This document shows, in pieces, positions 42,552-52,217 of a stretch of DNA of 64,000 bases; the stretch's first letter is position 1; each line of letters begins with the position of its first letter. Under the pieces are notes generated by a model that worked only from the letters and a program-made list of their open reading frames with translations, was not told the DNA's origin and did not search any database. The position numbers were made by a program, and so were the translations under genes. Location of the stretch: NCBI GenBank assembly GCA_033813635.1, contig JAPXRI010000001.1, positions 1 through 64,000 on the forward strand, given 5' to 3'. The stretch comes from JAPXRI01 sp033813635 (GTDB lineage: Bacteria > Bacillota > Clostridia > Oscillospirales > QAMX01).

Positions 42552-43562
42552 TTATTTCTCCTCCGGTCCGTCGTACAGGAATATCGGGTTCGTCCACGCG
42601 GTATACCCGTGTTCGTCGATAATTTCCGCCCTAACGTATTTTTCCGTCCCGTTGACGCCAGTCACGGCCTGCGTCAGATACCCGCCTTTTTCGGCGTGAA
42701 ATGCGGTTCCCATCGGCTCGTATTTAATAAAACGGATAGTTTTAACCGGTGAGCACCTCAGCACCACGGTATGGCCTTCAAGGTAAAACTCAAAGATTTC
42801 CGGGCCGTTCGACGCATAAAACCTGCCCTCCTTAATGGCTTTAGCAATCGCGCGCTGCGTCAGCGTTTCCGCTTTCACCATGATGTAGCCCTTCGGCTCG
42901 AGTCCCAAGTGAAAATCGTCGGTCGCGACGCAGAAAAGTCTTTGACCCCGCCTTAGACAGTAATCCCAATGCGTCACCGCCAGCCCGGTCTTGTTCCCCG
43001 CCTCGCTTGAATGGTTGTAGATTTCCATCGCGAAAATGCCGCGGAGGCCGTACGCATCTTCGCAGGTCTGCCTTGACCAAACGGGGTGATTCAGGATTAC
43101 CATGTTCCCGAGACTCTGGTATTTCTCGTTAAAAAGAGAAATACCCTCCTTGAGCGTTGTCCCTTCGGGATAAACATCGCCGTAGGTCTCCCTGTAGTTA
43201 TCCGGAAACTGCCGTGTATTATCGAAATCACATAGTATTGCGTTTTCGTGATAACCGATATTTGACGGTCTCCCCGCCCTGTCAAGGTTCTTTACGCGTG
43301 AAGCGTCAAACTCAATACCCGGAAGCACGACGAAGCCTTCCGAACACAGCTCGGGGGTGTTTGTGTACACGTGGTGATCCGTAATGCTGATAAAATCATA
43401 TCCGAAGTGGCGGTAGTATTCGACCACGATTTCCGGCGAAAACATGCCGTCGGACCGTGTGGTATGGGTGTGCAGATTGCCCTTATACCACTTTCCCGGG
43501 AAGTCAAAGCTGTTGACATTTCTGTGATACCGTTCTCTGTCGCAGTATAGACCGTAATGCAT
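42552..43562 (-). CDS. PHP-domain metallohydrolase (CehA/McbA-like), first of a tandem pair
   Basis: A 336-residue paralogue of the next gene with GNLHTHTTRSDG, SITDHHVY, ILNHPVWSRQ, MEIYNHSSE and CVATDDFHLG and the same C-terminal beta domain (FIKYEPMGTAFHAEKGGYL). The N terminus (MHYGLYCDRERYHRN) differs and is longer. The shared domain order and adjacency point to a tandem duplication followed by divergence. It has its own promoter and heads a two-gene operon. Confidence 0.85.
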   Translation of the reverse strand: MHYGLYCDRERYHRNVNSFDFPGKWYKGNLHTHTTRSDGMFSPEIVVEYYRHFGYDFISITDHHVYTNTPELCSEGFVVLPGIEFDASRVKNLDRAGRPSNIGYHENAILCDFDNTRQFPDNYRETYGDVYPEGTTLKEGISLFNEKYQSLGNMVILNHPVWSRQTCEDAYGLRGIFAMEIYNHSSEAGNKTGLAVTHWDYCLRRGQRLFCVATDDFHLGLEPKGYIMVKAETLTQRAIAKAIKEGRFYASNGPEIFEFYLEGHTVVLRCSPVKTIRFIKYEPMGTAFHAEKGGYLTQAVTGVNGTEKYVRAEIIDEHGYTAWTNPIFLYDGPEEK

Positions 43563-43585
43563 ATCAGACCCCGCTTTTTTATTTA

Positions 43586-43614
43586 ATTATACTACGCAAA
43601 TCAAAAGCACACAA
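43586..43614 (-). promoter_or_regulatory. Promoter of the PHP gene pair
   Basis: TTGTGT (43614-43609) and TATAAT (43591-43586) lie 17 bases apart, about 20 bases upstream of the ATG. Confidence 0.65.
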
Positions 43615-43768
43615 ACAGAAGCTTTGTACCTTTTACAATTCATTTATATTCGTTTTACTTTTTACTATCCGAAATTTCAGAAATCATGTTCCAAAGCCTA
43701 TCTGCGACGAAAAATGCAGCTAAAGCGCGCGAGAGAAGCTGAAAACAATGCTTTCCGATTACCGGTTT

Positions 43769-43817
43769 GAATAAATATTCCGGCGGGTCCTGCCCGCCGG
43801 AATATTTATTCTTTTTT
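43769..43817 (+). terminator. Long perfect hairpin with plus-strand T-run at the end of a minus-strand gene
   Basis: A 19-bp perfect inverted repeat with a five-base loop is followed by six T on the plus strand. No plus-strand gene precedes it. The minus-strand glycoside-hydrolase-like gene ends inside its right arm, so on that strand the hairpin may stabilise the mRNA 3' end or act as a weak terminator. Confidence 0.6.
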
Positions 43818-46172
43818 GATCAGCCAGAGCTCGGTTGCGCCGCTGCCGCGGGGGCCTTTGTCTTTGTCGATAACCAGCGTCAGACTGCCCTCTTCGTCTA
43901 CAAGGCCTGCCGGGACATCGTAGATATAGACCCATTCGTCTCCCGGCACGTTGCCGATATACTCAAGCCTTTTTCCTTTGACGCTGACATATGCGGAGAT
44001 ATCCTTTTGACCGAGCCATGAAAAACGCAGCGGGAAAACGATTCGCAGTTCATACGGCGCTCCCGGAACAAGGCCGTCTATATCCAGAACTACGTTCGCG
44101 CCGTAATAGCCGAGGGCGGAGGAAACGCGCTCCAAAAGGATTTTATCGAACGGCGCGTCCGGCTTTTGCTCTTTCAGATGCGGGCTCCAGATATCGACGT
44201 ATTGCTCAATGCGGGGGATTGTAATCGCCTCTGGCTCGTCCCACCAGGATTTCTCAACTCTCAGATACCGATTCGACCAGGGTTCGCCGAGTGAGAGATA
44301 TTTGCCTCCCGGGCCTGCGTTTCTCCGGTCTCTCAGCGCTGCAAGACCTTCAAGCCTTTGCTTTTCATCGCCGCGCGCCGACAGCTTATCGAGATTCGCC
44401 TTCAGCCATTCCGAGTTGCACAGCGGCGACGCGAGGGTGTCAAGAAAACCGCCGCGGGCGTAATTGGGCGATAGGTGGCGCGATGTGCTGACTTTCCATT
44501 TAATCCTGTCAAAGCACTCGTCCGCAAGCCGCCATATCTCCTCCAGCAGCGCGGCATTCGGAGACTTTCCTACGATTTCCAGGTCTTCTCTGATCCGCCC
44601 GGCGATTTCCTCAAAGCTACCGCCCGCGCCGAGCTCGCTCCATGCCTTTTGCATTGCGCCGGCGTCACTTATCGCCTTTTGCTGTATATACGCGTAAAAT
44701 GCGCTCATCAGCCGCGGCATTTTAAAACGGTAACTGTCCGCACCGAAGCCCGGCATATACTCCTCGCTCTCGAGAGTTCTTTCGAGCGCTTTCAAGCCGT
44801 TATACACCTGCGAAACCGTGCCGTTTGTGACCGCCGGCCCCTCGAAAATATCCTCGAATCCCGCGATAAGCGACGCGAGCTCGTCCGCGTGGTCCGGGGA
44901 GATGAACATGCTTGCGAAATCCCTCAGGGTTTTTGCGGGCGGTATGCTTTCCGACCAGTCGAAATCGAGCCAGAGATATTTCGCCACATCGTCTGCGATC
45001 CCCTCCGTATAGGGGATATTGCCGATGTTGAATGGCGCGGTCAGATCGTGCATCCGCTTATGCCAGCGCGGACGCGGGTTATAGCATTCCCGGCCCGCCG
45101 TAACCGCCCATACGGGATCCATCTGATGCACAGGGTATTGGCTGCAAAGCATATGGCAGATATCCGGGAATGAACGGATCGGAAGATCGGCCGGGATGTG
45201 CTCACGGCACTGCGCCATTGTTTCCCGGCACCAGGGTCCGTGGACGATGCCTGTCAGCCATGCTGGACGCCGGGCGACCTCATCGTAGAACTCTCGGGTG
45301 AATTTCTCGCCGCTGCTGACAATCTGCGGAGAAATCCATACGCCGGCGTTCGGATGATACCGGTGAAGTATCGCGGCAATCCGTTCCGAGAAAGCAAACA
45401 AGTCGCGGGCGTTCAGCCTTCCGGGATCTCCGCCGGGAATAAATATATGGTCGATATGTCTGATTTTTGAAAATGTGTTGATTCTTCTGTCCTCATCCGT
45501 TCTCAGAAAATCGTTCATCTCTGCAGCTGCCGGGCTTGTCTCATCAACATAGCCTTTTCTCGGGATCGGAATTCCCGTTTCGTTCAGCCAGGAAGTCGAG
45601 ACCTTGACCCAGACCTGCATGCCGAGCGTGCGCGTAAGCCCGGTGATATGGAGCATCATCTTGAACGGGTCACATTTTCGGTCGGGGTCGTTGTCCTTTT
45701 TGTTTTCATCTTCAAACGAGAACTCGATCGCACTTGCGCCGAACAGCGCGAGCTCTTTGACATACTGTCCGTAGGTTTCCATATCCCACAGATTGTAGGC
45801 GTTATTGTTTCGGAAGTAGCCGAGATGGTCCCCACGCAGCGGTTTCTGCGGATAGGACGAGATGTCCGTCTCTTCCATTTCAAGGTACCCCTTGCCCCAG
45901 CGGCATTCGCGTAGCAGCCTGCCCGCGCCGTGGACTGCGCCGAGCCGATCGAAGCCGTTTATCCTGATTTTACCGCCGGATGCGCTGAGTGTAAAACCCT
46001 CCGGCGCCGGTGCTGCGGCTTTATCTACCGACACGGTGATATCTCCGCTCTCCGCAACCACAAAGCCGAGACCGGTCCGCCTGTTGAGCTCGTCTCTCAA
46101 CAGTTCTGCGGCGAATACCGCGTCGCTGTTTTTCTGGTCTGCGCTAATCCTGTATGAATACACTTTGAACAT
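43806..46172 (-). CDS. Large glycoside-hydrolase-like protein with GH20b/GH67-type N-terminal domain
   Basis: A 788-residue protein without a signal peptide. Residues 1-110 resemble the small alpha/beta domain that precedes the barrel in GH20 and GH67 enzymes (GFTLSASGGKIRINGFDRLG, then GAVHGAGRLL). A TIM barrel follows (GDHLGYFRNNNAYNLWDMET, SAIEFSFEDENKKD, IDHIFIPGGDPG, AGVWISPQIVS), then a helical region, then a C-terminal beta domain. The exact glycoside hydrolase family and the catalytic pair are not certain; ESFEDE-like acids are candidates only. It probably processes an oligosaccharide in the cytoplasm. Confidence 0.65.
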   Translation of the reverse strand: MFKVYSYRISADQKNSDAVFAAELLRDELNRRTGLGFVVAESGDITVSVDKAAAPAPEGFTLSASGGKIRINGFDRLGAVHGAGRLLRECRWGKGYLEMEETDISSYPQKPLRGDHLGYFRNNNAYNLWDMETYGQYVKELALFGASAIEFSFEDENKKDNDPDRKCDPFKMMLHITGLTRTLGMQVWVKVSTSWLNETGIPIPRKGYVDETSPAAAEMNDFLRTDEDRRINTFSKIRHIDHIFIPGGDPGRLNARDLFAFSERIAAILHRYHPNAGVWISPQIVSSGEKFTREFYDEVARRPAWLTGIVHGPWCRETMAQCREHIPADLPIRSFPDICHMLCSQYPVHQMDPVWAVTAGRECYNPRPRWHKRMHDLTAPFNIGNIPYTEGIADDVAKYLWLDFDWSESIPPAKTLRDFASMFISPDHADELASLIAGFEDIFEGPAVTNGTVSQVYNGLKALERTLESEEYMPGFGADSYRFKMPRLMSAFYAYIQQKAISDAGAMQKAWSELGAGGSFEEIAGRIREDLEIVGKSPNAALLEEIWRLADECFDRIKWKVSTSRHLSPNYARGGFLDTLASPLCNSEWLKANLDKLSARGDEKQRLEGLAALRDRRNAGPGGKYLSLGEPWSNRYLRVEKSWWDEPEAITIPRIEQYVDIWSPHLKEQKPDAPFDKILLERVSSALGYYGANVVLDIDGLVPGAPYELRIVFPLRFSWLGQKDISAYVSVKGKRLEYIGNVPGDEWVYIYDVPAGLVDEEGSLTLVIDKDKGPRGSGATELWLIKKE

Positions 46173-46211
46173 AGAGCCACAACCTTTTTATTAAAATTTA
46201 TGTTATTTTTA

Positions 46212-46251
46212 GAAAATAAATATAAAACGGCCTTCTTGCAAAAGCCGCTTT
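46212..46251 (-). terminator. Intrinsic terminator of the V/A-ATPase operon
   Basis: On the minus strand AAAGCGGC pairs with GCCGTTTT (one wobble) around a loop, followed by an A/T-rich run with many T. It starts a few bases after the subunit D stop. Confidence 0.65.
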
Positions 46252-46255
46252 ACAA

Positions 46256-46909
46256 TCATGCTTCTTCGCTTTTTCTCACCTCGGCGAGCATCATGTCCTT
46301 GACCTTCATCAGCCGCGTGATATTTCCGCGCTCGTTTTCTTCAAGCTTCATAGAGATATACTTTATAGTATCTCGGAACTGCGGTATCAGAACATGCTCA
46401 AGGGCGTTGACCCTGCGGCGTGTTTTTTCGATTTCCGCGGCAAGCAGGCTCGCCGATTTCTCGTTTGCCGCGAGCGCAAGCAGATCCGGCAGCAGCTCGC
46501 ACGCCGCGTTGACCGCGTCGTCCAGCTCGGAGGAAGTGTTCGCAAAACCATAGGGCAGAATCCCCTCGCCCTCGAATTTTGTTTTGAAATCGTAAACGGG
46601 GACGCGGACGCTCATGATGTTTTTTTCGCCGACCTCAAGCGTCACGCTCTGTTTCGGAAGCATCAGCGCTTGTCCGAGCATCTCCGGCGACATCTCGGCG
46701 CTCGCGGCCGTAAAGCTCTCGTGCAGGGCGAGAACTTTTTCCTCGACTATGTTTCGCAGCCTCAGGTTCACCTTTACGATATCGAGAAACTGCTTCATCA
46801 GCTCGTCATTTTTATCCTTAAGCAGTTTATGACCTCTTGTCGCGGTGGCAAGCCGTTTTTTCAACTTTTTAAGCTGCATCCTTGTCGGGCTTACGCGCAG
46901 TATAGCCAT
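46256..46909 (-). CDS. ntpD: V/A-type ATPase subunit D
   Basis: A 217-residue, almost wholly helical subunit opening with the family signature RVSPTRMQLKKLKKRL. Subunit D is the central rotor shaft inside the A3B3 head, equivalent in role to gamma of F-type enzymes. It is the last gene of the operon and lies 21 bases after subunit B. Confidence 0.95.
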   Translation of the reverse strand: MAILRVSPTRMQLKKLKKRLATATRGHKLLKDKNDELMKQFLDIVKVNLRLRNIVEEKVLALHESFTAASAEMSPEMLGQALMLPKQSVTLEVGEKNIMSVRVPVYDFKTKFEGEGILPYGFANTSSELDDAVNAACELLPDLLALAANEKSASLLAAEIEKTRRRVNALEHVLIPQFRDTIKYISMKLEENERGNITRLMKVKDMMLAEVRKSEEA

Positions 46910-46930
46910 TGCCGGTTACCTCCGCAAAGT

Positions 46931-48310
46931 TTAATTCTGCTGTCTCTTGTAGTACTTTTCGATTAACTGCGGCTTGATTCGCTTCAGTTCGAACGCTGGC
47001 AGAATCTCGAGAAGCTTCCAGCCGAGATCAAGCGTCTCCTCGATCGAACGGTTCTCGTCATACCCTTGAGCAACATAGCGCCTGTCGAACTCGTCCGCAA
47101 ATTTCGCGTAGAGCTTATCCATATCCGTCAGCGCGGCTTCGCCGAGAATCGTCATCAGCTCTTTGGCTTCCTTGCCGCGCGCGTAGCAGGCGATAATCTG
47201 GTTCATCTGGTCGGCGTGGTCCTCGCGCGTTTTTCCCGCGCCGATGCCCTTATCTTTCAGGCGCGAGAGAGATGGCAGAACGTCCACCGGTGGATGGATG
47301 TTTTTACGGTAAAGCTCTCTCGAGAGGATGATCTGGCCCTCGGTGATATAACCCGTCAGGTCGGGGATCGGGTGTGTCTTGTCATCCTCCGGCATCGAGA
47401 GGATCGGGATCATCGTAATCGAGCCCGGCTTGTCGAGCCGCCTTCCTGCGCGCTCGTACATCGTCGCGAGGTCGGTGTACAGGTAGCCCGGATAGCCCCT
47501 GCGGCCCGGAACCTCTTTTCTCGCCGCCGATACCTCGCGCAGCGCCTCGGCATAATTGGTGATATCCGTCAAGATTACAAGGATGTGCATGTTTTTTTCA
47601 AACGCGAGATATTCGGCTGCGGTCAGCGCCATACGCGGCGTAGCTATACGCTCGATTGCCGGGTCGTTTGCGAGGTTGATAAACAACACGGTGCGGTTGA
47701 TCGCTCCGGTGCGCTTGAAGTCGGAAATAAAGAAGTCGGCCTCCTCGAACGTAATGCCGATTGCCGCGAATACGACGGCGAATTTAGCGTCGCTCGTCAG
47801 AACCCGGGACTGTCTCGCTATCTGCGCCGCGAGCTGGGCGTGCGGAAGACCGCTGCCGGAGAAGATCGGGAGCTTTTGCCCTCTGACCAGCGTGTTTAAC
47901 CCGTCGATGCTCGAGATGCCCGTCTGAATAAATTCGGACGGAAAATCCCTCGCGGCAGGGTTCATCGGAAGGCCGTTGATGTCAAGCCTGTCTTCGGCTA
48001 AAAGCTCCGGACCGCCGTCCGCCGGCCTGCCGAGACCGTCAAACACCCTTCCGAGCATGTCTTCGGATACGGGCAGTTCAAGGCTGTGGCCGAGAAAACG
48101 GACCTTGCTTTCGGCGAGGTTGATGCCTGCGGAGCTTTCAAAAAGCTGGACAAGGGCGTTCGAGCCGTTCACCTCGAGCACCTTGCAGCGCCTTACCTCT
48201 CCGTTTTGCAGGATGATTTCGGCAAGCTCGTTGTACGCGGCGCCCTGAACGCCTTTGACAAGCATCAGAGGGCCGGCGACTTCGCTTATGGTCTTATATT
48301 CCTTTATCAT
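46931..48310 (-). CDS. ntpB: V/A-type ATPase subunit B (non-catalytic)
   Basis: A 459-residue subunit with FQTGISSIDGLNTL-type region, a degenerate P-loop position (GSGLPHAQLAAQ) and SMPEDDKTHPIPDLTGYITE, typical for the regulatory B subunit that alternates with A. It forms the non-catalytic interface of the hexamer. It is encoded between A and D. Confidence 0.97.
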   Translation of the reverse strand: MIKEYKTISEVAGPLMLVKGVQGAAYNELAEIILQNGEVRRCKVLEVNGSNALVQLFESSAGINLAESKVRFLGHSLELPVSEDMLGRVFDGLGRPADGGPELLAEDRLDINGLPMNPAARDFPSEFIQTGISSIDGLNTLVRGQKLPIFSGSGLPHAQLAAQIARQSRVLTSDAKFAVVFAAIGITFEEADFFISDFKRTGAINRTVLFINLANDPAIERIATPRMALTAAEYLAFEKNMHILVILTDITNYAEALREVSAARKEVPGRRGYPGYLYTDLATMYERAGRRLDKPGSITMIPILSMPEDDKTHPIPDLTGYITEGQIILSRELYRKNIHPPVDVLPSLSRLKDKGIGAGKTREDHADQMNQIIACYARGKEAKELMTILGEAALTDMDKLYAKFADEFDRRYVAQGYDENRSIEETLDLGWKLLEILPAFELKRIKPQLIEKYYKRQQN

Positions 48311-48354
48311 GCGATCATTCCTTCCAATATTTACAGAGACGGTTTCCGTTTGTT

Positions 48355-50139
48355 TTAGATTTCAGCCGATTTGTCGGCGATTTCCTTGATTTCGGCTCGC
48401 ATCGACTCGGAAATCTGCCTGTATCTCTGCTCGTAAGCCGTCTCCGGCGCGTCCTTAGCCCTGCCTATCAGTTCTCTCGACGGGATTGAGAACAAATCAT
48501 CCGGCTTCGCGCCTTTTTCGATCGCCTCCGCGCAGGCGTCGCGGTATTCGAGAATCAGCTTCAAAAGCGCGAACTGCTTCTGAGGCGACGTGTAGCTGTC
48601 CGTCTCCGAGAACGCGTTTTGCTGCAGAAAATCTTCTCTGATCATGCGGGCGGACTCCATCGTGAGCCTGTCCTGAGGGGACAGAGCGTCGATTCCCACG
48701 AGCCTGACGATTTCATCAAGCTCGCTCTCCTGCTGGAGAATGCCCATCGCGGTGTCCCTGTTTTCCCGGAAATTCCTATCGATATTTTCATTGAACCACG
48801 GCATCACGCGGTCAAGGTAAAGGGAATAGCTGTTGAGCCAGTTGATCGCCGGGAAATGTCGGCGGTAAGCGAGCTGGTCGTCAAGCCCCCAGAAAACCTT
48901 GACGATTCGCAAAGTCGCCTGTGAGACCGGCTCGGAGATATCTCCGCCGGCCGGCGAAACCGCGCCGATGGCGCTAAGCGAACCCTCTCTGACGTCCGCT
49001 CCGCAGCAGACAACCTTGCCCGCGCGCTCATAGAACTGGGCGATACGGGAGGTCAGGTAAGCTGGATAGCCCTCTTCGCCGGGCATCTCCTCGAGCCGTC
49101 CGGACATTTCGCGGAGCGCCTCCGCCCAGCGCGAGGTCGAGTCCGCGATAATCGCCACGTCGTAGCCCATATCGCGGAAATATTCGCCTATCGTAATCCC
49201 CGTATAGATTGACGCCTCCCGCGCCGCGACCGGCATATCGGAGGTATTTGCAATCAGAACGGTTCTCTTCATCAGGCTTTCGCCCGTCTTCGGGTCCTTT
49301 AATTCGGGAAACTCTCGCAGAACGTCCGTCATTTCGTTGCCGCGTTCGCCGCAGCCGACGTAGACGACTATATCGACGTCGCTCCACTTTGCGAGCTGGT
49401 GCTGGACCACCGTCTTTCCGCTGCCGAACGGGCCGGGAATCGCCGCCGCGCCGCCTTTAGCGATCGGGAAGAACGTGTCGATTACCCGCTGGCCCGATAC
49501 AAGCGGGAGCGCCGGTGCGAGCTTTTTGGCGTAAGGCCTGCCTTTTCTGACCGGCCAGCGGGACAGCATCTGCATTTCATAAATCTCGCCGTCGTCTTTT
49601 TTTATTTTCGCGATCGTCTCCGTTATCGTGAACTCGCCAGACTCGATATCCGTAATAACTCCTTCGACGCCGTACGGAACCATTATCTTATGGTCGACGA
49701 TAACGGTCTCCCTGACGCTGCCGATGATGTCTCCGCCGCGAACCCTTGTCCCCACGGCGGCAGTTGCCGTAAACGGCCATTTTACGTTGGTATCAAGCGC
49801 CGACACATCAACGCCGCGTTTAATAGTGTCGCCGCTGAGCTTTCGGAGCAGTTCAAGCGGGCGTTGGATGCCATCGAATATTTTCTCGATCATTCCGGGC
49901 GCCAGTTCGACCGAGAGCGGCGCTCCGGTAGAAACAACCTCCGCTCCCGGCGCGAGACCGGAGGTCTCCTCATATACCTGAATCGAGGCGCGATCGCCCC
50001 TCATTTCTATAATTTCACCGATAAGCCTGTCTTTGCCGACGCGCACGACGTCAAACATATTGGCTTCCGAAAGCCCTTCCGCCACGACAAGCGGACCCGA
50101 TACCTTAACTACTCTGCCGTTTCCCATACGGATTTTCAT
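48355..50139 (-). CDS. ntpA: V/A-type ATPase catalytic subunit A
   Basis: A 594-residue subunit with the Walker A motif GPFGSGKTVVQHQ, the A-specific insertion of about 90 residues before it, the arginine-rich SRWAEALREMSGRLEEMPGE region and NWLNSYSLY. It carries the catalytic nucleotide site. The first ATG (50139) has GGAAGG directly adjacent, while the fifth codon (MGNGRVV, 50127) has better spacing, so the true start may be the latter. Confidence 0.97.
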   Translation of the reverse strand: MKIRMGNGRVVKVSGPLVVAEGLSEANMFDVVRVGKDRLIGEIIEMRGDRASIQVYEETSGLAPGAEVVSTGAPLSVELAPGMIEKIFDGIQRPLELLRKLSGDTIKRGVDVSALDTNVKWPFTATAAVGTRVRGGDIIGSVRETVIVDHKIMVPYGVEGVITDIESGEFTITETIAKIKKDDGEIYEMQMLSRWPVRKGRPYAKKLAPALPLVSGQRVIDTFFPIAKGGAAAIPGPFGSGKTVVQHQLAKWSDVDIVVYVGCGERGNEMTDVLREFPELKDPKTGESLMKRTVLIANTSDMPVAAREASIYTGITIGEYFRDMGYDVAIIADSTSRWAEALREMSGRLEEMPGEEGYPAYLTSRIAQFYERAGKVVCCGADVREGSLSAIGAVSPAGGDISEPVSQATLRIVKVFWGLDDQLAYRRHFPAINWLNSYSLYLDRVMPWFNENIDRNFRENRDTAMGILQQESELDEIVRLVGIDALSPQDRLTMESARMIREDFLQQNAFSETDSYTSPQKQFALLKLILEYRDACAEAIEKGAKPDDLFSIPSRELIGRAKDAPETAYEQRYRQISESMRAEIKEIADKSAEI

Positions 50140-50170
50140 CCTTCCGTTTAAATTTACCGCGTTTCTTGCG

Positions 50171-50500
50171 TTACTCCCCCGCGGAACTGCTGATGATATC
50201 CGCGCCGACTGCGCGTTCTATGCTGCTTTTCAAATTAGCTTTGCCGATCCCGAGCGAGCCCTCGCGCCCGGGGATCAGGATGATCGCCGGCGAAGGCTTG
50301 TCTTTATAGCGCTCTATCTCCTCTTTAGCCTTTTGCGCGGCCTGTTCGGTGATATAGATAATCGCCGTATCTCCGGCGATAACGAGGGAGCGTATCGTCT
50401 CCGACACGGTCTCAGCCGTGTCGGCGGGATAAACGTCAAGACCCACGGCCTTGAATCCGAGTATGGAGTCATAATCACCGATTACAGCAATTCTCGCCAT
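50171..50500 (-). CDS. ntpF: V/A-type ATPase subunit F
   Basis: A 109-residue alpha/beta protein opening MARIAVIGDYDSILGFKAVG with IIYITEQAAQ and PAIILIPG, the subunit F pattern. It sits on the central stalk with D. In Enterococcus numbering this gene is ntpG, so the symbol follows the archaeal/VatF scheme. Confidence 0.93.
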   Translation of the reverse strand: MARIAVIGDYDSILGFKAVGLDVYPADTAETVSETIRSLVIAGDTAIIYITEQAAQKAKEEIERYKDKPSPAIILIPGREGSLGIGKANLKSSIERAVGADIISSSAGE

Positions 50501-50523
50501 TTCTTTCTCCTTTTGTAAAACTC

Positions 50524-51543
50524 CTATTTCATTCCGAGCCTTTTTCTGATTACGTCGGCCGGCACGCCCGTCATCTTTCCGGCAAGAATCGTTCTTACCG
50601 TCGTATACTCCCTCTCGCGCGCGTTGAGGTACGCGACCAGAATCTCAGGTCCGAAGCCTATGTATTTGACGTCCTCGAAAAACGCCTTGTCCGCCTTTGC
50701 CAGCTCAAGTTCGAAATCGGACAGGGCGCCCGCGCCCTTAAGCGCGTTCGTTCCGGCCTCCGCGGCCTCTGAAAGCGGGGTATTGCGGTATGCCCCTGTT
50801 AAATCCGACGCCGACATCGCGCTGACTACGTCTTTTTTTGCAACATGGCCCTTTTCAGACAGCGCGTACTCCGCCAGTCTCTCGCCGTCCTTGATGCGCA
50901 TCAGCCTTACCGCAGATTTTAAGTTGATTTTATCCGCGGTAAAACGCGCGTATTTAACCAAAAATTCAGAATCCGATTTTTCCGCGTAGTCGCAGCAAAC
51001 GTCAATCATCGCGATGTCGAGCTCAAAATCCGACAGCTGACCGTCGCCTGTACGCGAGAGAATGTCCCTCGCATTTTCGACCGCTGCCGCCCAAACCGAC
51101 CCAAGCGGCTGGTAGTTTTTGGACTTCAACGTGTCCTCGACAAGCTTTTTGCTGAAATTTCCGCCGTAAAGCATCAGGTTTTCCGCGTTCTGCCCGAGAT
51201 AATCCGATTTCACAACCGTTTTAATATTGTGGCAATCAATATTTGCCCTGAAAAAGCCGACCAGATCGGGGTTAAGCGATATGCTTTCCGCGAGCGAATA
51301 GAGCCTTTCTCTCTCCGAATTTAAAAGCTTTGAAACGGCGTAGATGCCCTCCGACCCCTTCGCGTTCGTGTCGCACGCCGACAGATCATAGCCGCACTCC
51401 GCGAGGATCCGGTATCCTTCCTGGACATTCGACTCTATAAGCCGCTGTATTCTCTCCGGCGTCAAAAGCGTCGTCTCGAGAGCCCTGACGCGACCGGACG
51501 CGTACATATCCATATTGTAGTCTCTCGATTTTTTCTTCCTCAT
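50524..51543 (-). CDS. ntpC: V/A-type ATPase subunit C
   Basis: A 339-residue helical subunit opening YASGRVRALETTLLTPERIQ, with repeats of a helical module and ENARDILSRTGDGQ. It couples the central stalk to the membrane rotor ring (VatC/d-type). It is encoded between E and F, the usual order. Confidence 0.93.
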   Translation of the reverse strand: MRKKKSRDYNMDMYASGRVRALETTLLTPERIQRLIESNVQEGYRILAECGYDLSACDTNAKGSEGIYAVSKLLNSERERLYSLAESISLNPDLVGFFRANIDCHNIKTVVKSDYLGQNAENLMLYGGNFSKKLVEDTLKSKNYQPLGSVWAAAVENARDILSRTGDGQLSDFELDIAMIDVCCDYAEKSDSEFLVKYARFTADKINLKSAVRLMRIKDGERLAEYALSEKGHVAKKDVVSAMSASDLTGAYRNTPLSEAAEAGTNALKGAGALSDFELELAKADKAFFEDVKYIGFGPEILVAYLNAREREYTTVRTILAGKMTGVPADVIRKRLGMK

Positions 51544-51561
51544 CTCAAACCTCTACTTATT

Positions 51562-52161
51562 TCAGCTGAAAAGCAATTTCACAACCGCTTCTGTAAGCGC
51601 ATATTTCTGCTGCTCCACAAGCGAGGAAACGCTGCAGTCGGTATCGATGTCGCCGTTTCGAAGTATAAAGCCGCCGTTGATGTCGGCTGTGCCGCCGGAC
51701 AGCGAAAGCTTTGCTTTTTTGCCGGCCGCGGATAAAGCCTCGTTAAATTTTGAAACGATTTTTTCCCCCAGCGCTTCCCTGTCTTTTTTGTTGAGTACGA
51801 CGCTCTCCTCTCCGGCTTCAGAAGCGGCGAGCACGTATTTTGTCAGAAGAGCGATATACTCGCTCTCCGAAAGAGAGCAAAGCATTTCGTTTGCCCTTCT
51901 AAACGCTTCGTCGATCGCTTTATGCTTTTCCGCAAGGATTTGCTTCGAGGCCTCGAGCTCGTCATTTCCGGCTCCGCGGAGCAGCGTTGTCTCGGCCGCT
52001 TTCTCAGCCTGTTTTCTCAGCGCTGCGGCTTCGGCTTCTCCGCGGGCTCTGTACTCTTCAACGATGCCGCGCGCTTTCTGCTCCGCTTTTTTCATTTTTT
52101 CTTCGCACTCGGACCGGCTATCGTCTGAAATTTTCTTAATCAGCGCGTCTATTCCGTTCAT
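51562..52161 (-). CDS. ntpE: V/A-type ATPase subunit E
   Basis: A 199-residue protein. The N-terminal half is a long charged coiled coil (KKAEQKARGIVEEYRARGEA) and the C-terminal half a mixed alpha/beta domain with GGFILRNGDIDTDCS, the subunit E signature. It forms the peripheral stalk with the small H-like subunit. Confidence 0.93.
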   Translation of the reverse strand: MNGIDALIKKISDDSRSECEEKMKKAEQKARGIVEEYRARGEAEAAALRKQAEKAAETTLLRGAGNDELEASKQILAEKHKAIDEAFRRANEMLCSLSESEYIALLTKYVLAASEAGEESVVLNKKDREALGEKIVSKFNEALSAAGKKAKLSLSGGTADINGGFILRNGDIDTDCSVSSLVEQQKYALTEAVVKLLFS

Positions 52162-52217
52162 CTAAACAACCCCTTCTGCCAAGCCCTTGGCCGCTACGCG
52201 AAATAAAAGCCGAGAAC

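Noticed and set aside
47066..50151. Long plus-strand frames opposite the ATPase A and B genes
   Set aside because: They mirror well-recognised ATPase subunits, lack ribosome binding sites and are Arg-rich shadow translations.
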